Shown here one piece after another: positions 1 through 12,185 of a stretch of 64,000 nucleotides of DNA (positions are counted from its first letter, which is position 1; every line of letters starts with the position of its first letter). The position numbers and the translations under genes are program-made. The notes beneath the pieces are model-generated. The model saw only the letters and a program-made list of their open reading frames with translations. It searched no databases and was not told the DNA's origin. Source of the DNA: Wurfbainia villosa (Eukaryota > Streptophyta > Magnoliopsida > Zingiberales > Zingiberaceae). The DNA lies in NCBI GenBank assembly GCA_025175895.1, contig CM046008.1, forward strand, positions 23,453,255 to 23,517,254, read 5' to 3'.

Positions 1-549
1 TTGTATTTCTTGCTTGCATACCCTATTTATGTGAGACTGTACTGACATGATATTTTTTATTGTTAGCTATACCTTACTATGCATATCTACTATACCCACA
101 GAGTTCTTTGAACTCACCCCGTTGATTTATATCTATTTCAGGATGAAGCTGTCAGGAGAGTGCCAGCTGTCGGACCCCCACTCGTCGTAAATGTTTTATT
201 TTGGATATTTACTTTATGGTTTGGATATTTTGGTTAGAGGACATGTATAGGTTTGGAGATTGATTTTGTATTTGGATTTTTGGTGTCCGTATGGACCTTA
301 TTCGGATTTTGGTTTGATTGGATTTTGTGAGTATTCCCGCCTGATGGCGTAAGGGTAAGTTGATTTATGGTAGATTGTTTATCATTTATTTTGGTTGATG
401 GCCCGAGGCCAAATTATATAATCGTGTGAGTTTGGATTCCCGTGTTGACCGATGTATAGTGGCCGTGTAGGCCTTGTATGTAAATTGGGATTGTCACCGC
501 AGGGAGATCTTTGTCACGATTTTTGTCCGGGTCTCCTTAGGGCGTGACA
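1..549 (+). mobile_element. 3' part of the 5' LTR, gypsy-like element A (copy 1 of B)
   Basis: The sequence matches the last part of the LTRs that end at 7483, 44566 and 51495, and ends in the same GGGCGTGACA. The rest of this LTR lies outside the window. Compared with the other three it has several small losses at CAG, CTG and CCG sites, notably around 340-360 and 495-540. It is followed by a primer-binding site, which fixes it as a 5' LTR read on the plus strand. Confidence 0.88.
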
Positions 550-556
550 ATTTATT

Positions 557-567
557 TGGTATCGAGC
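557..567 (+). promoter_or_regulatory. Primer-binding site of element A, one base short
   Basis: TGGTATCGAGC lies a few bases after the LTR end, where the copy at 44574-44586 reads TGGTATCAGAGCC, the complement of the 3' end of initiator tRNA-Met. The CAG inside the site has become CG. As written it would pair poorly with the tRNA; a sequence error is the more likely reason. Confidence 0.75.
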
Positions 568-3500
568 AGTGTTTCGAGTTCCTAGGGGTTTTTGGATTTT
601 TTGGAGTTCGCCACGTTTGGTAGGTTTTACGAGGCAATTTGGAAAATTTTGGATGATTTACGATTTTTATATTTGAAATTGAGGATTTATGAGAGGTCAA
701 TATGGGGATTTGGCAATGATGTAACCTCTCTCGTAAATAGGTATGATGAAAATTTTATATATTTTTACTTCTAGTAACATTTGTTCTAGTAGCATCTGTA
801 ATAATTTAATAGATTTAGGTGGTAGGCGTGCACTGCACCGAGACATGGTGCAGGTAACCACGCAAGAGGACGTGAGATCTCTCAGTTATGGAGTTGTCGA
901 AAGGGTCTATTGAGTTTTGACTCATGTGCATCAGTAGTAGGGTCGCCCACCAAGGTGACCATGGATTGCCGTAGTGTTTATACTGTTAGATTTGACTATG
1001 TGTTTAGTGGATAATAGGAAATAACATTTAGTGTATTGGTCACTATTCGTAATCGTAGATGGAGTTGACCACAAATGACTTGTTTGTGAGTCTTGGACTG
1101 TGATAAAAGATGCATTGCCTTTTGAGAGCCGATCTAGAGTCGAAAAGCAAGGGTCAAGTCGTCACATTGGTTGTGGAAATCAAGGACTACAGTGTTAGGG
1201 ATTTTCACCGATTATGCTAGGCGTATAATTACATGTGGTATTGGACAAGGATCGTATACTATTGTTGATGCGACCTTGGAGGTTTAAGTTACGGTTCCAT
1301 AGGGATTTTGATTCTTGAGCGGCTTGAGCCTTAGATTGATAACATTGAAGGTACTGATAAGTACCTAACTGGTATTTATATAGGAGTGGAGATAGTTTCT
1401 TACTATTGTAATGATCAAGTTGTTACTTGGTGAATATGTAGAAGAAATTTATTTGAGGAAATAACCCATTACGAGATCATGGGTTCAGGATGTTTTCGGA
1501 AGACAATATTTCCTTATGTTATTTTTGTATGACTCATTGTTAAGGAATTCTTGAGTCTTTAGTTGAGTGATAAATTATTAATGGATTTCACTATAGAGTT
1601 TACTAGAATTACAGAGTTTACCCCCTCCACTTAATGGTTCAAGATAGTGATTGAGTTGTTTTCGATCACCACGATTTATTGGCTTACCTTGGGATTAGGA
1701 TAGTGGATCTTCCATCAGATCCTATCGGGAGGCATTAGGGTGAGTCATATTTATAAAATGACAGAAGTGTCTCAAGATAATGGTGTAGTCGATCTAGTGA
1801 TAATAACCTACACTTATGATAAGACAACGGTAGAAGTCGTGAACGAGGTCTTTTAGCTAAATTCACGTGGCATTATGTCAAGCACGATATTGATCAGGTC
1901 TGTGGCTAGAGATGGTAATTTGATGTTCTCAAGTAACAATCTCTTGAGTGATCGAGGGATTAGTTGGAATTTTAATTTATTTTGGTGGTGATCCAGACTC
2001 TGTCTCGGGAATGAAAGATTGATGAAACACCTCATTTCCCAGCCGAAAATAGGAATCTGGATTTAAGTTTTCTCCTCAGATATATGTCGCTATCAGAAGT
2101 GGTTTGTACACTTGTGGAGATATGAGGCTGGTTGTATGGTTCTTGAAGAAAAGGAGAGGAAGAGGTGTATACACCTAGATTCATACAGTTATCGAATTCT
2201 TTTTCTAGGTCACTGTGAAATAGGGAATCCGTTAAGAGCAGAACTTGGATGAGTTTGCATCTTTACTCGAAAGGAATTGTTGATGGTTGAAGGATTGATC
2301 ATTGAGGTATTACTATAGTTTACCTTACTTGATGATATATTGAGAGATACAGGTGTTTACAGATATCTGTGGTTAAAACATGCACTGATAGGATTAAAAG
2401 GATTTTCATATTTGGATCATGTGGATTAATAGTGTTTCCACTGATAGGTGAGATGTTGAGATGATTACTGTGATGATTATCACAGGGGTATGAAAATGAT
2501 TTTGGATGTTTATAGGTTGATTGATGGACATGTTATATTATGGTGAGAGAGTTGACTTAATTGTTTTATAGTTGACTTGGTTGTTATGATGTGAATATCT
2601 GGATATTAACTTGGAGGTTATGCTTGTGACATGATGGTATAAGAAGGTCTCTCGGATGCCTGTATAACTCGAGAGTAATCAGATGTAGTGTTGGAGGAAC
2701 TTCTAGGCTTGCCGCTATATAGGCAAGTAGAGTAGGTGATCGGAGGGATTTCGAAAATAATTTCGATATCGAAGATCCCCTACTGTGAGATAATTTATTT
2801 GGTACTGAGGTAATGTTATTTTTACGAGCTAATATTTTTAATATGGTGCGTTGGCTGAGGGCTAGTGTAAAGCGTACAAGGTTGTTAAAGCTCGTGATGT
2901 ACTCAAGGCAATGTCATTCAATTGGCTGTAAGTGAATCGAGTTGCTATGATACTGTCATCGATCGGTCTTTCAAAGTTGGTAAGGTTGATGATGCCGCGA
3001 GGTAATTGATGAAAAGATGATTTTTCCAGGGGATAATTTAGTTGGTATCAATGTTGTTTAACACTATGGGAATTGGAAGAATCTAAATTCCAATTAAAGG
3101 AGTTATTGGATGGGATATTTGTTGTCCCAGTATTTTATTTCTTGAGAAGCTCTGGAACTTGTTGTTCAAAGAGATATGAACCTTTGAGGTTATACATCAA
3201 TTATTGATGATGGAATGCGGTAGTGGTAGAAGGAAAAGAATATCCTTCATGGTGGATCGAGGATCTATTTAGATCAACTATAGGACACCTGTGTATACTC
3301 TAGGATTGATTTATGATTGATGTGTTGATATTGTAGTGACAGGGAGTCATACAATTATCAAAGTCGTAGGGATGATTGATATATCATCAGCCTAGAGTAA
3401 AGAGGATGCAGGTGTGTAGCGATGACAATTTCATACTTGGTATGAATTGTATGAGCTTTTGGATTATCTTATTTGACTTATTGACGACTTTGTAATCCAG

Positions 3501-4494
3501 GATTTGGGAAATCGTGTATTCTAGACACGATTGGATCATTTGTGATGGTGACAGTTGGAGTTGAGCACTCGGCCACTGTAGATGGTGATTTTTTTTTTTG
3601 GTATTTAATTTGATTATTACCATAGATATGGATAGGATGCTCTAGCGGTATTACATCAATGACTGGTTGGATCAGGAAGGTGTTGGAATTTATTTGGTCT
3701 GAAGCTTGTGAAACTAGTTTCAGGGTTCAGACGATGGTTGACTTTTACACCAGAGTTGTTTGATCATTCTCGGGTGGAAGGAAAGGAAAGTTAATTTATA
3801 TGCGGATGCGATGTTTCAGAGAATGGAGCGTTTCTGATTTAGTTGATTGAGACATATCCCATGGTTACGTCAAATGAGGAACTACGAGATGGGTTGTCAT
3901 ATATATATATATGACGTGGACCTAGTAGGAGTTGTTATGTTGTTTTGTAGAGGTGAGGAGCAGATATGCTTATGAGGTTTTAGCTAGCTACTGTGTAGTT
4001 GCATTTGAATTTAGGAAGAGTTACTATTGATTCGGGAACAACAGATTCCTGTTGTGATGATAGAGAGCATCTACCATAGAGTTGTACTCTTGCTCTACCG
4101 GTTCAGAATTAGTGATATTGGAATTTGTATGTAGTAGGTGGCTAGATAGCTACATGGCATCTTGACTGACTATGAGTCCCGGTCGTGGTAGCATGTCGTT
4201 GCCCGTAAGTAGTGCCTTTTGCATTACTCCGAGAGCCACGAGACTTGGTCACGATATTTTGATAGGTATTGCTGAAGATTGCAATATGTTGAATATGTTG
4301 CAGATGTTTAAGATTGTATCCGGAAAATAGTAAGTATTGAAACGTTCTCCGTGGAGGAACGACATGCGGAATATAGTTGATTTGGAAGTCTGGTAAAGGT
4401 GGTATATAAATAATCAGTAAGGTTCTGTACCAAGAGGAAAGTGGGAGCCTAGTATGATGGACGGTGTTGGGAGATTATTTGGAATTCGGAAAGG

Positions 4495-4800
4495 ACTTAG
4501 TATGATTAGCTAAGTCCGCTCATTTTCGTTCGATCCATACAATGAGTTTGTTGGATCGCTGGATAGGTTATGCTATGGCGATTTCCAGTTCATGGAGGAT
4601 CTGTGAGTATCGTATGTGATAGCGGTTCAGGATTTACCTTCGGATTATGGATAGTCTTTAACAGGTCACGGATATAGAGATCCACTCAGGTACAGTTAGG
4701 TACTTATTATAGGTGGTCGAAAAGAAGATACTATTCATACTTTGGAAGGGCTGCTAGAAGCAGGTGTGATTTGATTTTTAAGGGATATCAGTAACCCCAC
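4495..4800 (+). pseudogene. Integrase core remnant of element A
   Basis: Two short plus-strand stretches resemble gypsy integrase. Around 4500-4560 a frame reads LAKSAHF, matching the conserved TKSAHF region after the first catalytic Asp. Around 4610-4650 a frame reads IVCDSGSGFT, in the place of the second Asp motif (SDRG.RFT). Near 4735-4770 a frame reads TLEGLLEAGVI followed by a stop, matching the helix after the catalytic Glu. The frames do not join and contain stops, so no protein is made. The order and orientation agree with the flanking LTRs and support a gypsy assignment. Confidence 0.6.
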
Positions 4801-5091
4801 TTAGTCACTTGAGGTGTGACTTGTCTCCAGATGCTTGAGATGGTTGTTGGGACATCTCGTACTAATATACGAGTAGGAAATTTGGGGACCAAATTTTTAT
4901 TAGTGGGAGAGAATGTTAAATACTAGAAAATTTAAAATATTAAATTAATGGCCAAATAATTAAGGAAATAATCCTGGAAATTTTTTGGGATTTTTAGGGA
5001 ATTTTAGAAATTTTTTCGGAATTTTTCTGGATTTAAACAGACTCCGTACGAGATATTTTTCGGAGATAAAATAAATAGGCTTTTGTGGGGT

Positions 5092-5101
5092 CTATTTAAA
5101 G
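5092..5101 (+). promoter_or_regulatory. LTR TATA box (element A 3' LTR)
   Basis: CTATTTAAAG stands about 180 bp into the LTR, just before the GC-rich leader. The same box is at the same LTR position in the other two complete copies, so it is the likely core promoter. Confidence 0.6.
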
Positions 5102-5614
5102 GGTATTAACCTAAACCGGAAAAAAACTAAAATGCTATTTTCCTTTCTTTTTCTTTCCTCGCCGATCGGCAGTTCCTTCTGCCCGACGCCCTCCCCTTTC
5201 ACGCAATCGTCGCCTTCTCTTCGCGTCTGCCGCCAGCAGCCCGACGCCGGTGCCCTCTTCTTCGTCGGCGACGCCTTTCCTCGAGCCGATGCCGTCCACA
5301 GCCGCAACCCTAGTTTGCGCTCCTGCGAGCACCACCGCCCGACGCGACGCGAGCTCGCCGTCCACCGCGGTACGCGCCGGGCTCCCCTCCGTTGCCCGAC
5401 GCCGAGACCGGTCGTCCCTCCACAAGCGCCGGCAACAGTGCCCTTCCCTGTGTCAGCCGCCACTCCTTCGTCGGCGACGCCTGCAGCCACCGGACCGCCG
5501 TCGTTTTTCACCTTCGCTGTGATTTCTGGCCGGAGGTTGTCGGAGCAGACTATTAGGGCATCGGCAGGTCCTCGTTCCGGTGAACCGAGCAGTTTGGGGG
5601 AAATTCCATCGCAG

Positions 5615-6036
5615 GTATAACATGAACTAGTTTCTTCCTTGCCTACCGGTTGTTTGATTTGGTGGATGTGTCGGCTGTGAATATTGTTTGAGTCGCTGAA
5701 ATTTGAGTTGGGGATCTGATTTGGGGGATATTGGCTGTGGATGGAATTCCTAGGGCGGGTGAGCTTGATTGGTCGATTTAGGTTGATTCCAGAGTTATTC
5801 GGTTGATCGTTATGGTATTCGGAGGATATGTTCTTGGATTGAGGAGTTAATCACAATTTGTGATCTACGAGTTGAGGATCTACTTGGGGATACATAGTAG
5901 TAATTTAGCACGTTGTCGTGTGCTTGGATTTGATGGATTTACTTTAGAGTATTTGGTTATGGAAGGAATCGATTAATTATTCGATTTGTCGTTGAATTGT
6001 ATATTTTGTGCTTAACTATAGTTATGCTATATGCAG
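5615..6036 (+). other. Possible leader intron in the LTR
   Basis: GCAG/GTATAA at 5611-5620 is a good plant donor site and ATGCAG at 6031-6036 a good acceptor. The interval is 422 bp, T-rich and G-poor compared with the leader before it. The LTR at 42016-44566 has the same sites with the same spacing. Splicing is inferred only from these signals. Confidence 0.35.
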
Positions 6037-7483
6037 GTTTCGGTCACGAGGCAGGTCCCTAGTCGTGACGATTTGGTTCATTCTTGCGGATATATATATA
6101 TTCAGGCGGGTATTTTGACTTAACTTTTAGATTAAGTCAAATTGATATGCTAGTAGGATAGCTTGCAATAATTTTCATGTTTATATGCCTAGTATGTTTT
6201 TGGTGTCTACTTGATACATGCATGTGATAGGATATGATTATATTTCCCTGTTTGATTTGGATCATAGTATATGGATTAGGGATATGTACATATTGATTGT
6301 ACATATTATTCGGATAGGTATTTTGAGTAGGATTTACATGCTTTAGTATCATGCACCATTTTCGCATGATTGCATGCTAGCTGGACGGGGTTCCATTATT
6401 GTTGAGCCCGCAGCTAGTTACATGGCTCGCATACACCGCCACTCATGGGTTAGTGGTACATCGAGGAGGTGTGTGCAGTTGCTCTGTCGAGCTTCAGCCG
6501 CCATGGGTAGCGACGAGGCGGGTGGTAGCGGCGCGTGGATCCTCCTCCGTCTATGACACCGGAGATGAGAGCTTAGCTCCCACTATGTTTGGGGGCGGGA
6601 GGATAGGTGTACTCCGACAAGATCCCGTCCCACTCGGTCACTCAGGAGCAGTGATGGCAGAATGCACAGTTGTCATAGCCCTACCCACTCGGCTTCACCA
6701 TCGCGTGTGAGGCGGCTGACTGGCGTCAGGGGTGACCATGTCATTTGCACGGCATGCATTTTTGCATGGACCGCATTTGTATTGTGTTTGCTGCATTTTA
6801 TTGATGTCTTGGATGTTGCATATGATTGTCATGCATACAGGATTCATATTCTTATATGGTGATGACTTTATCTCTTATAGTAGGGCACATGCTCCTATAT
6901 CAGGGTAGGAGATTGTAAGTATCCATTTTGTATTTCTTGCTTGCATACCCTATTTATGTGAGACTGTATTGACATGATATTTTTATTGTTAGCTATACCT
7001 TACTATGCATATCTACTATACCCGCAGAGTTCTTTGAACTCACCCCGTTGATTTATATCTATTTCAGGATGAAGTTTGCCAGAGAGTGCAAGGACCCCAC
7101 TAGTCGTAAATGTTTTATTTTGGATATTTACTTTATGGTTTGGATATTTTGGTTAGAGGACATGTATAGGTTTGGAGATTGATTTTGTATTTGGATTTTT
7201 GGTGTCCGTATGGACCTTTTTTGGATTTTGGTTTGATTGGATTTTGGTGAGTATTCCTGCCCAGATGGCAGAAGGGGTAAGTTGATTTATGGTAGACTGT
7301 TTATCATTTATTTTGGTTTATGGCCTGAGGCCAAATTATATAACTGCGTGTGAGTTTGGATTCCGGTCGTGTTGACCGATGTATAGTGGCCGTGTAGGCC
7401 TTGTATGTAAATTGGGATTGTCACCCGTATAGGGGAGATGCTGTCGGATTTTTGTCTGGCGGGGTCTCCTTAGGGGCGTGACA

Positions 7484-8463
7484 CATACGCTAAAAGTATT
7501 CTAATGGACCTAGCAACCGGGGCATATGTTTCATCATAATCAAGTCCTTCAACTTGATTAAAACCCCTTGCAACTAACCGTGCTTTATTTCTAGTGATAT
7601 TCCCTTGGTCATCTAGTTTGTTCCTAAAGACCTATCTTGTAGTAATAATAGTGTTTTCACTTGGTCTAGGAACTAACTCCCATACTTGACTCCTTTCAAA
7701 TTGAGCCAATTCATCTTGCATTGCTAAGATCCAATCCGGATCAAGTAATGCATCTTTAATTGTTTTGGGCTCAATTTGAGAGATTAGAGCAATATGACTA
7801 GTAGGATCCCTATGGAATGACCTAGTCCTAACTCCTTGAGATAATTCACCCATAATTTGATCTAAGGTGTGACTTTGATGAACTCTTATGGTTCTAGGAG
7901 GTGTATTAGATGGAGTTTGATCATGATCAACCTCAACCCTATGCTCATCATCGGAATCATCCCTTTCTCCCTTGATTCAATCCTCCCCCTTGATCATTAC
8001 CCCCTAAGTTTATGTTTTGAAATTGTTTGGTAATTTCTTGATTTTCAATATTTATATCATCATCAATAGGGGATTTCCTAGGGTATGTATTGAAAGTTTC
8101 ATCAAATTGAACATTTGAAGGTTCTTCAATCTTTTGAGTCCTTTTATTGTAAACTCTATATCCTACACTAGTGGATGAGTATCCAACTAGGATTCCTTCA
8201 TCCACTTTGGACTCAAACTTACTTAGGTTATCTTTGGTATTTAAGATATAAACTTTGCATCCAAAGACCTTAAAATAATGAATTGTTGGAATTGTACCAT
8301 TCCACAATTCAAATGGAGTTTTTCCCAAAAACCTATGAATCAATACCCTATTTTGGATATAGCAAGCGGTATTAATCGCTTCCGCCCACAAGTAGCTAGG
8401 TAAGGAATATGCATTAAGCATTGTCCTAGCCGCTTCTTGTAGGGCACGATTTTTCCTTTCCAC
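7484..8463 (-). pseudogene. Copia D copy 1: integrase C-part and start of reverse transcriptase
   Basis: Minus-strand copia pol. From 8463 down it reads MERKNRALQEAARTML, the stretch containing the catalytic Glu of integrase, then the integrase C-terminal region, a charged linker and the entry to reverse transcriptase (DALLDPDWILAMQDEL). A frameshift near 7965-7980, absent from 51965-51990, splits the frame. A TAG stop near 7636 follows ITTR in both copies, where related elements have Trp. The RT frame is cut at 7484 by the LTR of element A. It cannot make a working polyprotein. Confidence 0.85.
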
Positions 8464-8670
8464 AACCCCATTTTGTTGGGGTGTTCTTGGACAAGAAAAT
8501 TCATGCTTGTACCCTTATTCTAAGCAAAATTTGAAAAATTAGAATTCTCAAATTCTCCACCATGATCACTACGGATCCGGTTGATTTTGAGTTTTCTTTC
8601 ATTTATCTACTCTTTTGCTAAATCCTATGATTATTCCTAAGGTTTCATCTTTATTTTTCAAGAAAAACAC

Positions 8671-9351
8671 CTAAGTAAACCTAGAAAAATCATCTACTAT
8701 TACCAAGCAATATTTACTACCAATTATAGATGGGGTACTATGGCAATCAAATAAATTCATATGTAGTAATTCTAACGGTAAAGCGGTACTAAGTAAATTT
8801 TTACCTTTGTGTGATGGTTTTGATTGTTTCCCTTCTTGGCAAGCATCACACATCTTGTCATTGAGAAATTTGACTCTAGGCAATCCTTTGACTAGCTTCA
8901 ATTTTTCTATTTTGGCTATATTCTTCATGTTTATGTGTCCTAGCCTCCTATGCCAAAGCCAACTTTCTTCCTCTTTTGCAATAAGACACTTAGTGGAAGG
9001 ATTAGTAGCATAGGATAAATCAATATAATATATATTTGATTTCCTAAAGCCTACTATCATGCAATCATTTATAGTTTTGTGTCTTATAAAACATTTTGAG
9101 GAATCAAATTTAACATCAAAGTTTGCATCACATAATTGACTTATACTAAGTAAATTAAATTTCATATTTTTAACTAATAGAACTTTATGAATGGCAAGAT
9201 TGGGAGATACCTCAATGGTGCCCTTTCCTAGAATTTTAAGTTTGCCGCTATTACCAAATGACACTTTTCCTTTGCTAGTGTGGTTGATAGTGGAGAATTT
9301 TCTCTCATCCCCGGTCATATGCTTTGAGCACCCACTATCAACTATCCACAA
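8671..9351 (-). pseudogene. Copia D copy 1: protease and integrase N-part
   Basis: A 226-residue minus-strand frame. It opens with WIVDSGCSKHM (residues 2-12), the copia aspartic protease active site with DSG intact. WLWHRRLGHINM and CDACQEGK follow; these are the HHCC zinc-binding part of integrase. It ends in CLVIVDDFSRFT, which holds the first catalytic Asp of the integrase core. The next 200 bp (8464-8670) hold the middle of the core, broken by stops. It differs from 52685-53365 by about one residue. Confidence 0.85.
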
Positions 9352-9366
9352 GCTTGGTTCTTCTAC

Positions 9367-9978
9367 CTATATCACATGAAAAACACAATCCTTAGGTACC
9401 CAAATCTTAGGACCACTAGCATCAATTATAAATTTCTTTGGTACCCATGCCTTTCTCCCCTTGATTTTAATCATTGATTTTCTACTAACAAGGGATGCAA
9501 ATTCTACCTCTTTCTCCTTAGGTCTATATCCTAATCCGGCCTTATTGTAAATTGCCCTTTGATCCTTAATAATCATATCTAGATATTTAGAACCATTAGT
9601 GAATTTTTCTAGGCATGCTCTTAATTTACCTATTTCTTTTCTTAACTCATCATTTTCATCCCTAAGAGTACATTCATCAATATCACTAGATTGTTTGCAA
9701 CATGATGAATCTACACTTTTAAGTGATTTGATTTCTAATTTTAGATCCTTAATCCTAATTTTTGATCTATTTAAAGCATTTTGTAAACATGCAATAGTCT
9801 TGTAAAGTAAATCTATTTTAGGTGAGTTGTTTACCTCATCATCATCACTTGATGATGATTCATCACTTGAAGAGGAAGAGGACTCCTCGCTTGAGCTCCC
9901 GGCTTCTTCCTCTAATGCCGTAAGGGCTAGGTTCCGGGTGGCATGGCATACTTCCTCATCGTCGGAAGACTCCTCCAT
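9367..9978 (-). pseudogene. Copia D copy 1: gag C-terminal coiled-coil region
   Basis: A 203-residue minus-strand frame with a Ser/Glu/Asp-rich start, then a long heptad-like Leu/Ile-rich helix (about residues 55-125), and the conserved pair of short WVPK motifs near the end. Sirevirus gag proteins have such a coiled-coil extension after the zinc knuckle. It equals 53381-53992 at the protein level. The frame is separated from the zinc-knuckle frame by a TAG near 9988, so gag is broken here. Confidence 0.8.
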
Positions 9979-9990
9979 ACTTAGAGTGTC

Positions 9991-10274
9991 CTATGTTTGT
10001 GCCAGCATTGCCTCCTTCTTCTTCTTCTCCTTCTTTTCCTTCTTTTTCTTTTCCTTCTCCTCCTTCTTTAGTTCCGGGCAATTTGGCTTTATATGCCCTT
10101 TCTTGTTGCAACCAAAACAAGTCACGTTAGAGATAGAATTTGAATTACTTGAAGATTTACCTCTTGAGGATTGGAACATCCTCTTCACGTCTTTCTTGGT
10201 GAGTCTCCTTGACTTCCCACCGAACTTCTTGACGTAATGTGCCACCTCACTTGCTGATAACTCATCTTCACTAC
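9991..10274 (-). pseudogene. Copia D copy 1: gag zinc knuckle, cut by the duplication edge
   Basis: The minus-strand frame holds CFGCNKKGHIKPNC, a CX2CX4HX4C zinc knuckle, followed by a Lys/Glu-rich tail. The match to copy 2 (54005-54288) ends at 10274, and the N-terminal half of gag present at 54289-55022 is missing. The adjacent sequence is unrelated. Confidence 0.82.
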
Positions 10275-10744
10275 CTGTAGATCTTCACATGTATACTTGT
10301 AGATCTCTATACCCTTATATGTTGTTCATGCACTTTCTATATATTACCCATGAGTTTATACTCACCACCCGAGACCCTTTTCTGTCACTAAGCAATGTGT
10401 GAAGATTCCTTAGACGCTCGAGTATCAACTCCATATGATCCCATCTCACACCGAACAATTGGGGTTTTCCACGTATTTGCTTCCATTGTTGTTTTGTATT
10501 CTGGCCATGTATAATCAGTGTTGTATTTGGTTGTTGGTTTGGATGTTGTTTTTGGTTTAGTATGTTAGAGTCGCATCGGTGCGCACCTTTGTGTTGTTGT
10601 GATTGTATTGTTTAGTATTGTCCATATATATGTTATAGTATGCCTACGCCTTGTATTAACTCGATATGTTGCCACGACTAGGAGATGTCTTTGCTGTTTC
10701 TTTCGACTCATATACTCGTGTGATAGAGGACCACCTTGCAAACT
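10275..10744. other. Unassigned stretch between the duplication edge and a gag relic
   Basis: I recognise no gene or element here. It is moderately AT-rich, with T/G-rich runs around 10480-10620, and matches nothing else in the window by eye. Small open frames on both strands (for example 10565-10747 and 10599-10787) look random. It may be filler DNA from the event that made the duplication edge, or a fragment of another element. Confidence 0.5.
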
Positions 10745-12185
10745 CAAAGGCCAAGTATCACCTCTTCAACAAGAGAACAAGAGATAAACGAGAGTGTGCA
10801 AATACCAAGGAAATGTGGGAAAAATTGATATAACTTCATGAAGGCACTTGAGGCAAAACTTGTAAGAAGGACCTTCTCTGCTCCCAACTCAACAACATTA
10901 AACTAGAAAAGGGAGAAAAGGTACTTTCTTTCTCATTGCTTCAAGGAAATTATAACCGGTTTGTCAAGTGTAGGTGAGAAGCTATCAAACCGGATATGGT
11001 CATGAAGGCCCGTGGATGTCTTTCCCGTCCTCAAAGTGGAGCTTCATGGTGGACTCCTTCTATATTTCAAGAATTTAGAAGTGAGCACCCTAGAAGAATT
11101 CTTTCTCCACCATGAAGCTATGAAAAGGCTTGAAAAAGTAAGTGAAACCAAGCATCAAGTCATCAAGGGAGTGGCACTAGTAGCCAATAAGGAAGAAGAA
11201 GAAGGAGACTCCTCATCCATCCAAGAAGACTCCTCCTCCTTCTCCATGGATAACACGGAAGAATCTTTGGTAAGGTAAGGCGTGCATTGAAATTTTAAAT
11301 TTAACAAATCTAATGATAGGAAGAAGACATGGAGGAAAATAGACCAAGGAGGATAATTTGCTATAATGAGAGGGACATATAAGAGATGATTGTCCCTCTC
11401 TGAACAAGAGCAAAGAAGAAAGGAGGAGAGAGAAAAAGAAGAAGGAGAGCAAGAAGAAGAAGAAGAAAGAAAGCCAAGGAGAAAGGGAAGGCAAAGGCAC
11501 ACAAGGCCACATGGGATGATCCTTCATCCTCATCCAAGAAGAAGAGGCCTTCACAAATCTTCCTCTTATGGGGATTGATGATTTGACTCCACCTTCCAAG
11601 GAAGAAGAAAGAAGCACTAGCGAGAGGAGAGTCACATGAACGGGAGCCCACATCTTCATCCTCATCATTAGGATTTGGTAGTGAGGAAACAAATCTCCCT
11701 CCTAAGAAAATTATGTCAATGATTTCTAACTTAACTAAGGAATTATTTAGGGCTAAAAAGGAAAACAAGCATGATGAAAATGAAATTAAGGCCCTAGAAG
11801 AAAAGCTAGAAAATCATGTTTAAATATTAATGATAATGTTTCTTTAGTATCAATGATGCATGCTCACATGATAATTACATGCCTTTTAATGTTAGTGATG
11901 CATGTGGAGGAAAATAGGGTTTTAAGAGAAAAGGAAAAGGTAAAACCCCTTGAAATTCACCATTGACCCAACATTGAACATCATAGGGAGCCAAAGGGCA
12001 AGCTTCAATAGGAAAGGCGAGGTTACAAGGGAAGAAAAATGAAAAGGCCTATCAATGCCTTGCCTTAGTGTACATGGTCAAGCCAAAAATAAAATAATTG
12101 CTAGAAAATGGATCCCTAAGGAATATTTAGTGAATCTTATAGGAAAAAACTTGTATTGGGTTCCTAAATCCATCCTTAAGGGTTA
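10745..12185 (+). pseudogene. Sirevirus-type gag relic on the plus strand
   Basis: Plus-strand fragments line up with copia gag in order. Around 10835-10925 a frame reads LHEGT, a stop, then KKDLLCSQLNNIKLEKGEKV, a typical gag capsid segment. 11012-11278 continues in another frame with LEEFFLHHEAMKRLEK and a Ser-rich acidic tail. 11340-11580 is Lys/Glu/Arg-rich with a worn zinc knuckle. 11700-11825 gives a coiled coil (ISNLTKELFRAKKENK). At about 12100-12180 WIPKEYL and WVPKSIL match the WVPK pair of D gag. Many stops and frameshifts make it a relic. No protease, integrase or RT follows. Confidence 0.75.

Larger units (their letters stand above)
550..4913 (+). mobile_element. Decayed interior of gypsy-like element A
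   Basis: These 4.4 kb lie between the two LTRs and have no open frame of useful length on the plus strand. The interior matches 44567-48948. Weak traces of gypsy pol can be read, the best being the integrase remnant at 4495-4800. A stretch near 2410-2450 may be a worn trace of reverse transcriptase, but this is uncertain. Elsewhere I see no gag zinc knuckle or protease motif. It is either an old autonomous gypsy interior or a large derivative that moves with help from others. Confidence 0.75.
4914..7483 (+). mobile_element. 3' LTR of gypsy-like element A
   Basis: A 2,570-bp LTR that begins TGTTAAATAC and ends GGCGTGACA (TG...CA). It matches 42016-44566 and 48949-51495. In order it holds an AT-rich start, a TATA box at 5092-5101, a GC-rich pyrimidine-biased leader (about 5150-5610), a possible leader intron (5615-6036) and a long tail. 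Open frames in the GC-rich block on both strands are compositional. It is followed by CATAC (7484-7488), the target-site duplication seen on both sides of element B. Confidence 0.92.
1..10274. repeat. Left copy of a 10.3-kb duplicated segment
   Basis: This block matches 44006-54288 almost base for base and runs off the left window edge. It contains the end of a 5' LTR, a decayed gypsy interior, a complete 3' LTR and 2.8 kb of copia element D. The junction between the gypsy LTR and D is identical in both copies (LTR end, then CATAC), and D carries the same stop codons in both, so the nested insertion and its decay came before the copying. Similarity stops at 10274, inside D gag. It may be a true segmental duplication or a retained duplicate in the assembly. 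Confidence 0.9.

Noticed and set aside
5092..5620. Overlapping open frames of 90-162 codons on both strands in the GC-rich LTR block (also 42194-42706 and 49127-49535)
   Set aside because: The block is GC-rich and pyrimidine-biased, frames open on both strands, and small gaps between LTR copies shift the frames. No domain is recognised.
6137..6367. 76-codon minus-strand frame repeated at 43220-43450 and 50129-50359 with identical translation
   Set aside because: Its conservation follows from the LTR copies being alike; it has no domain and lies antisense to the LTR transcript.
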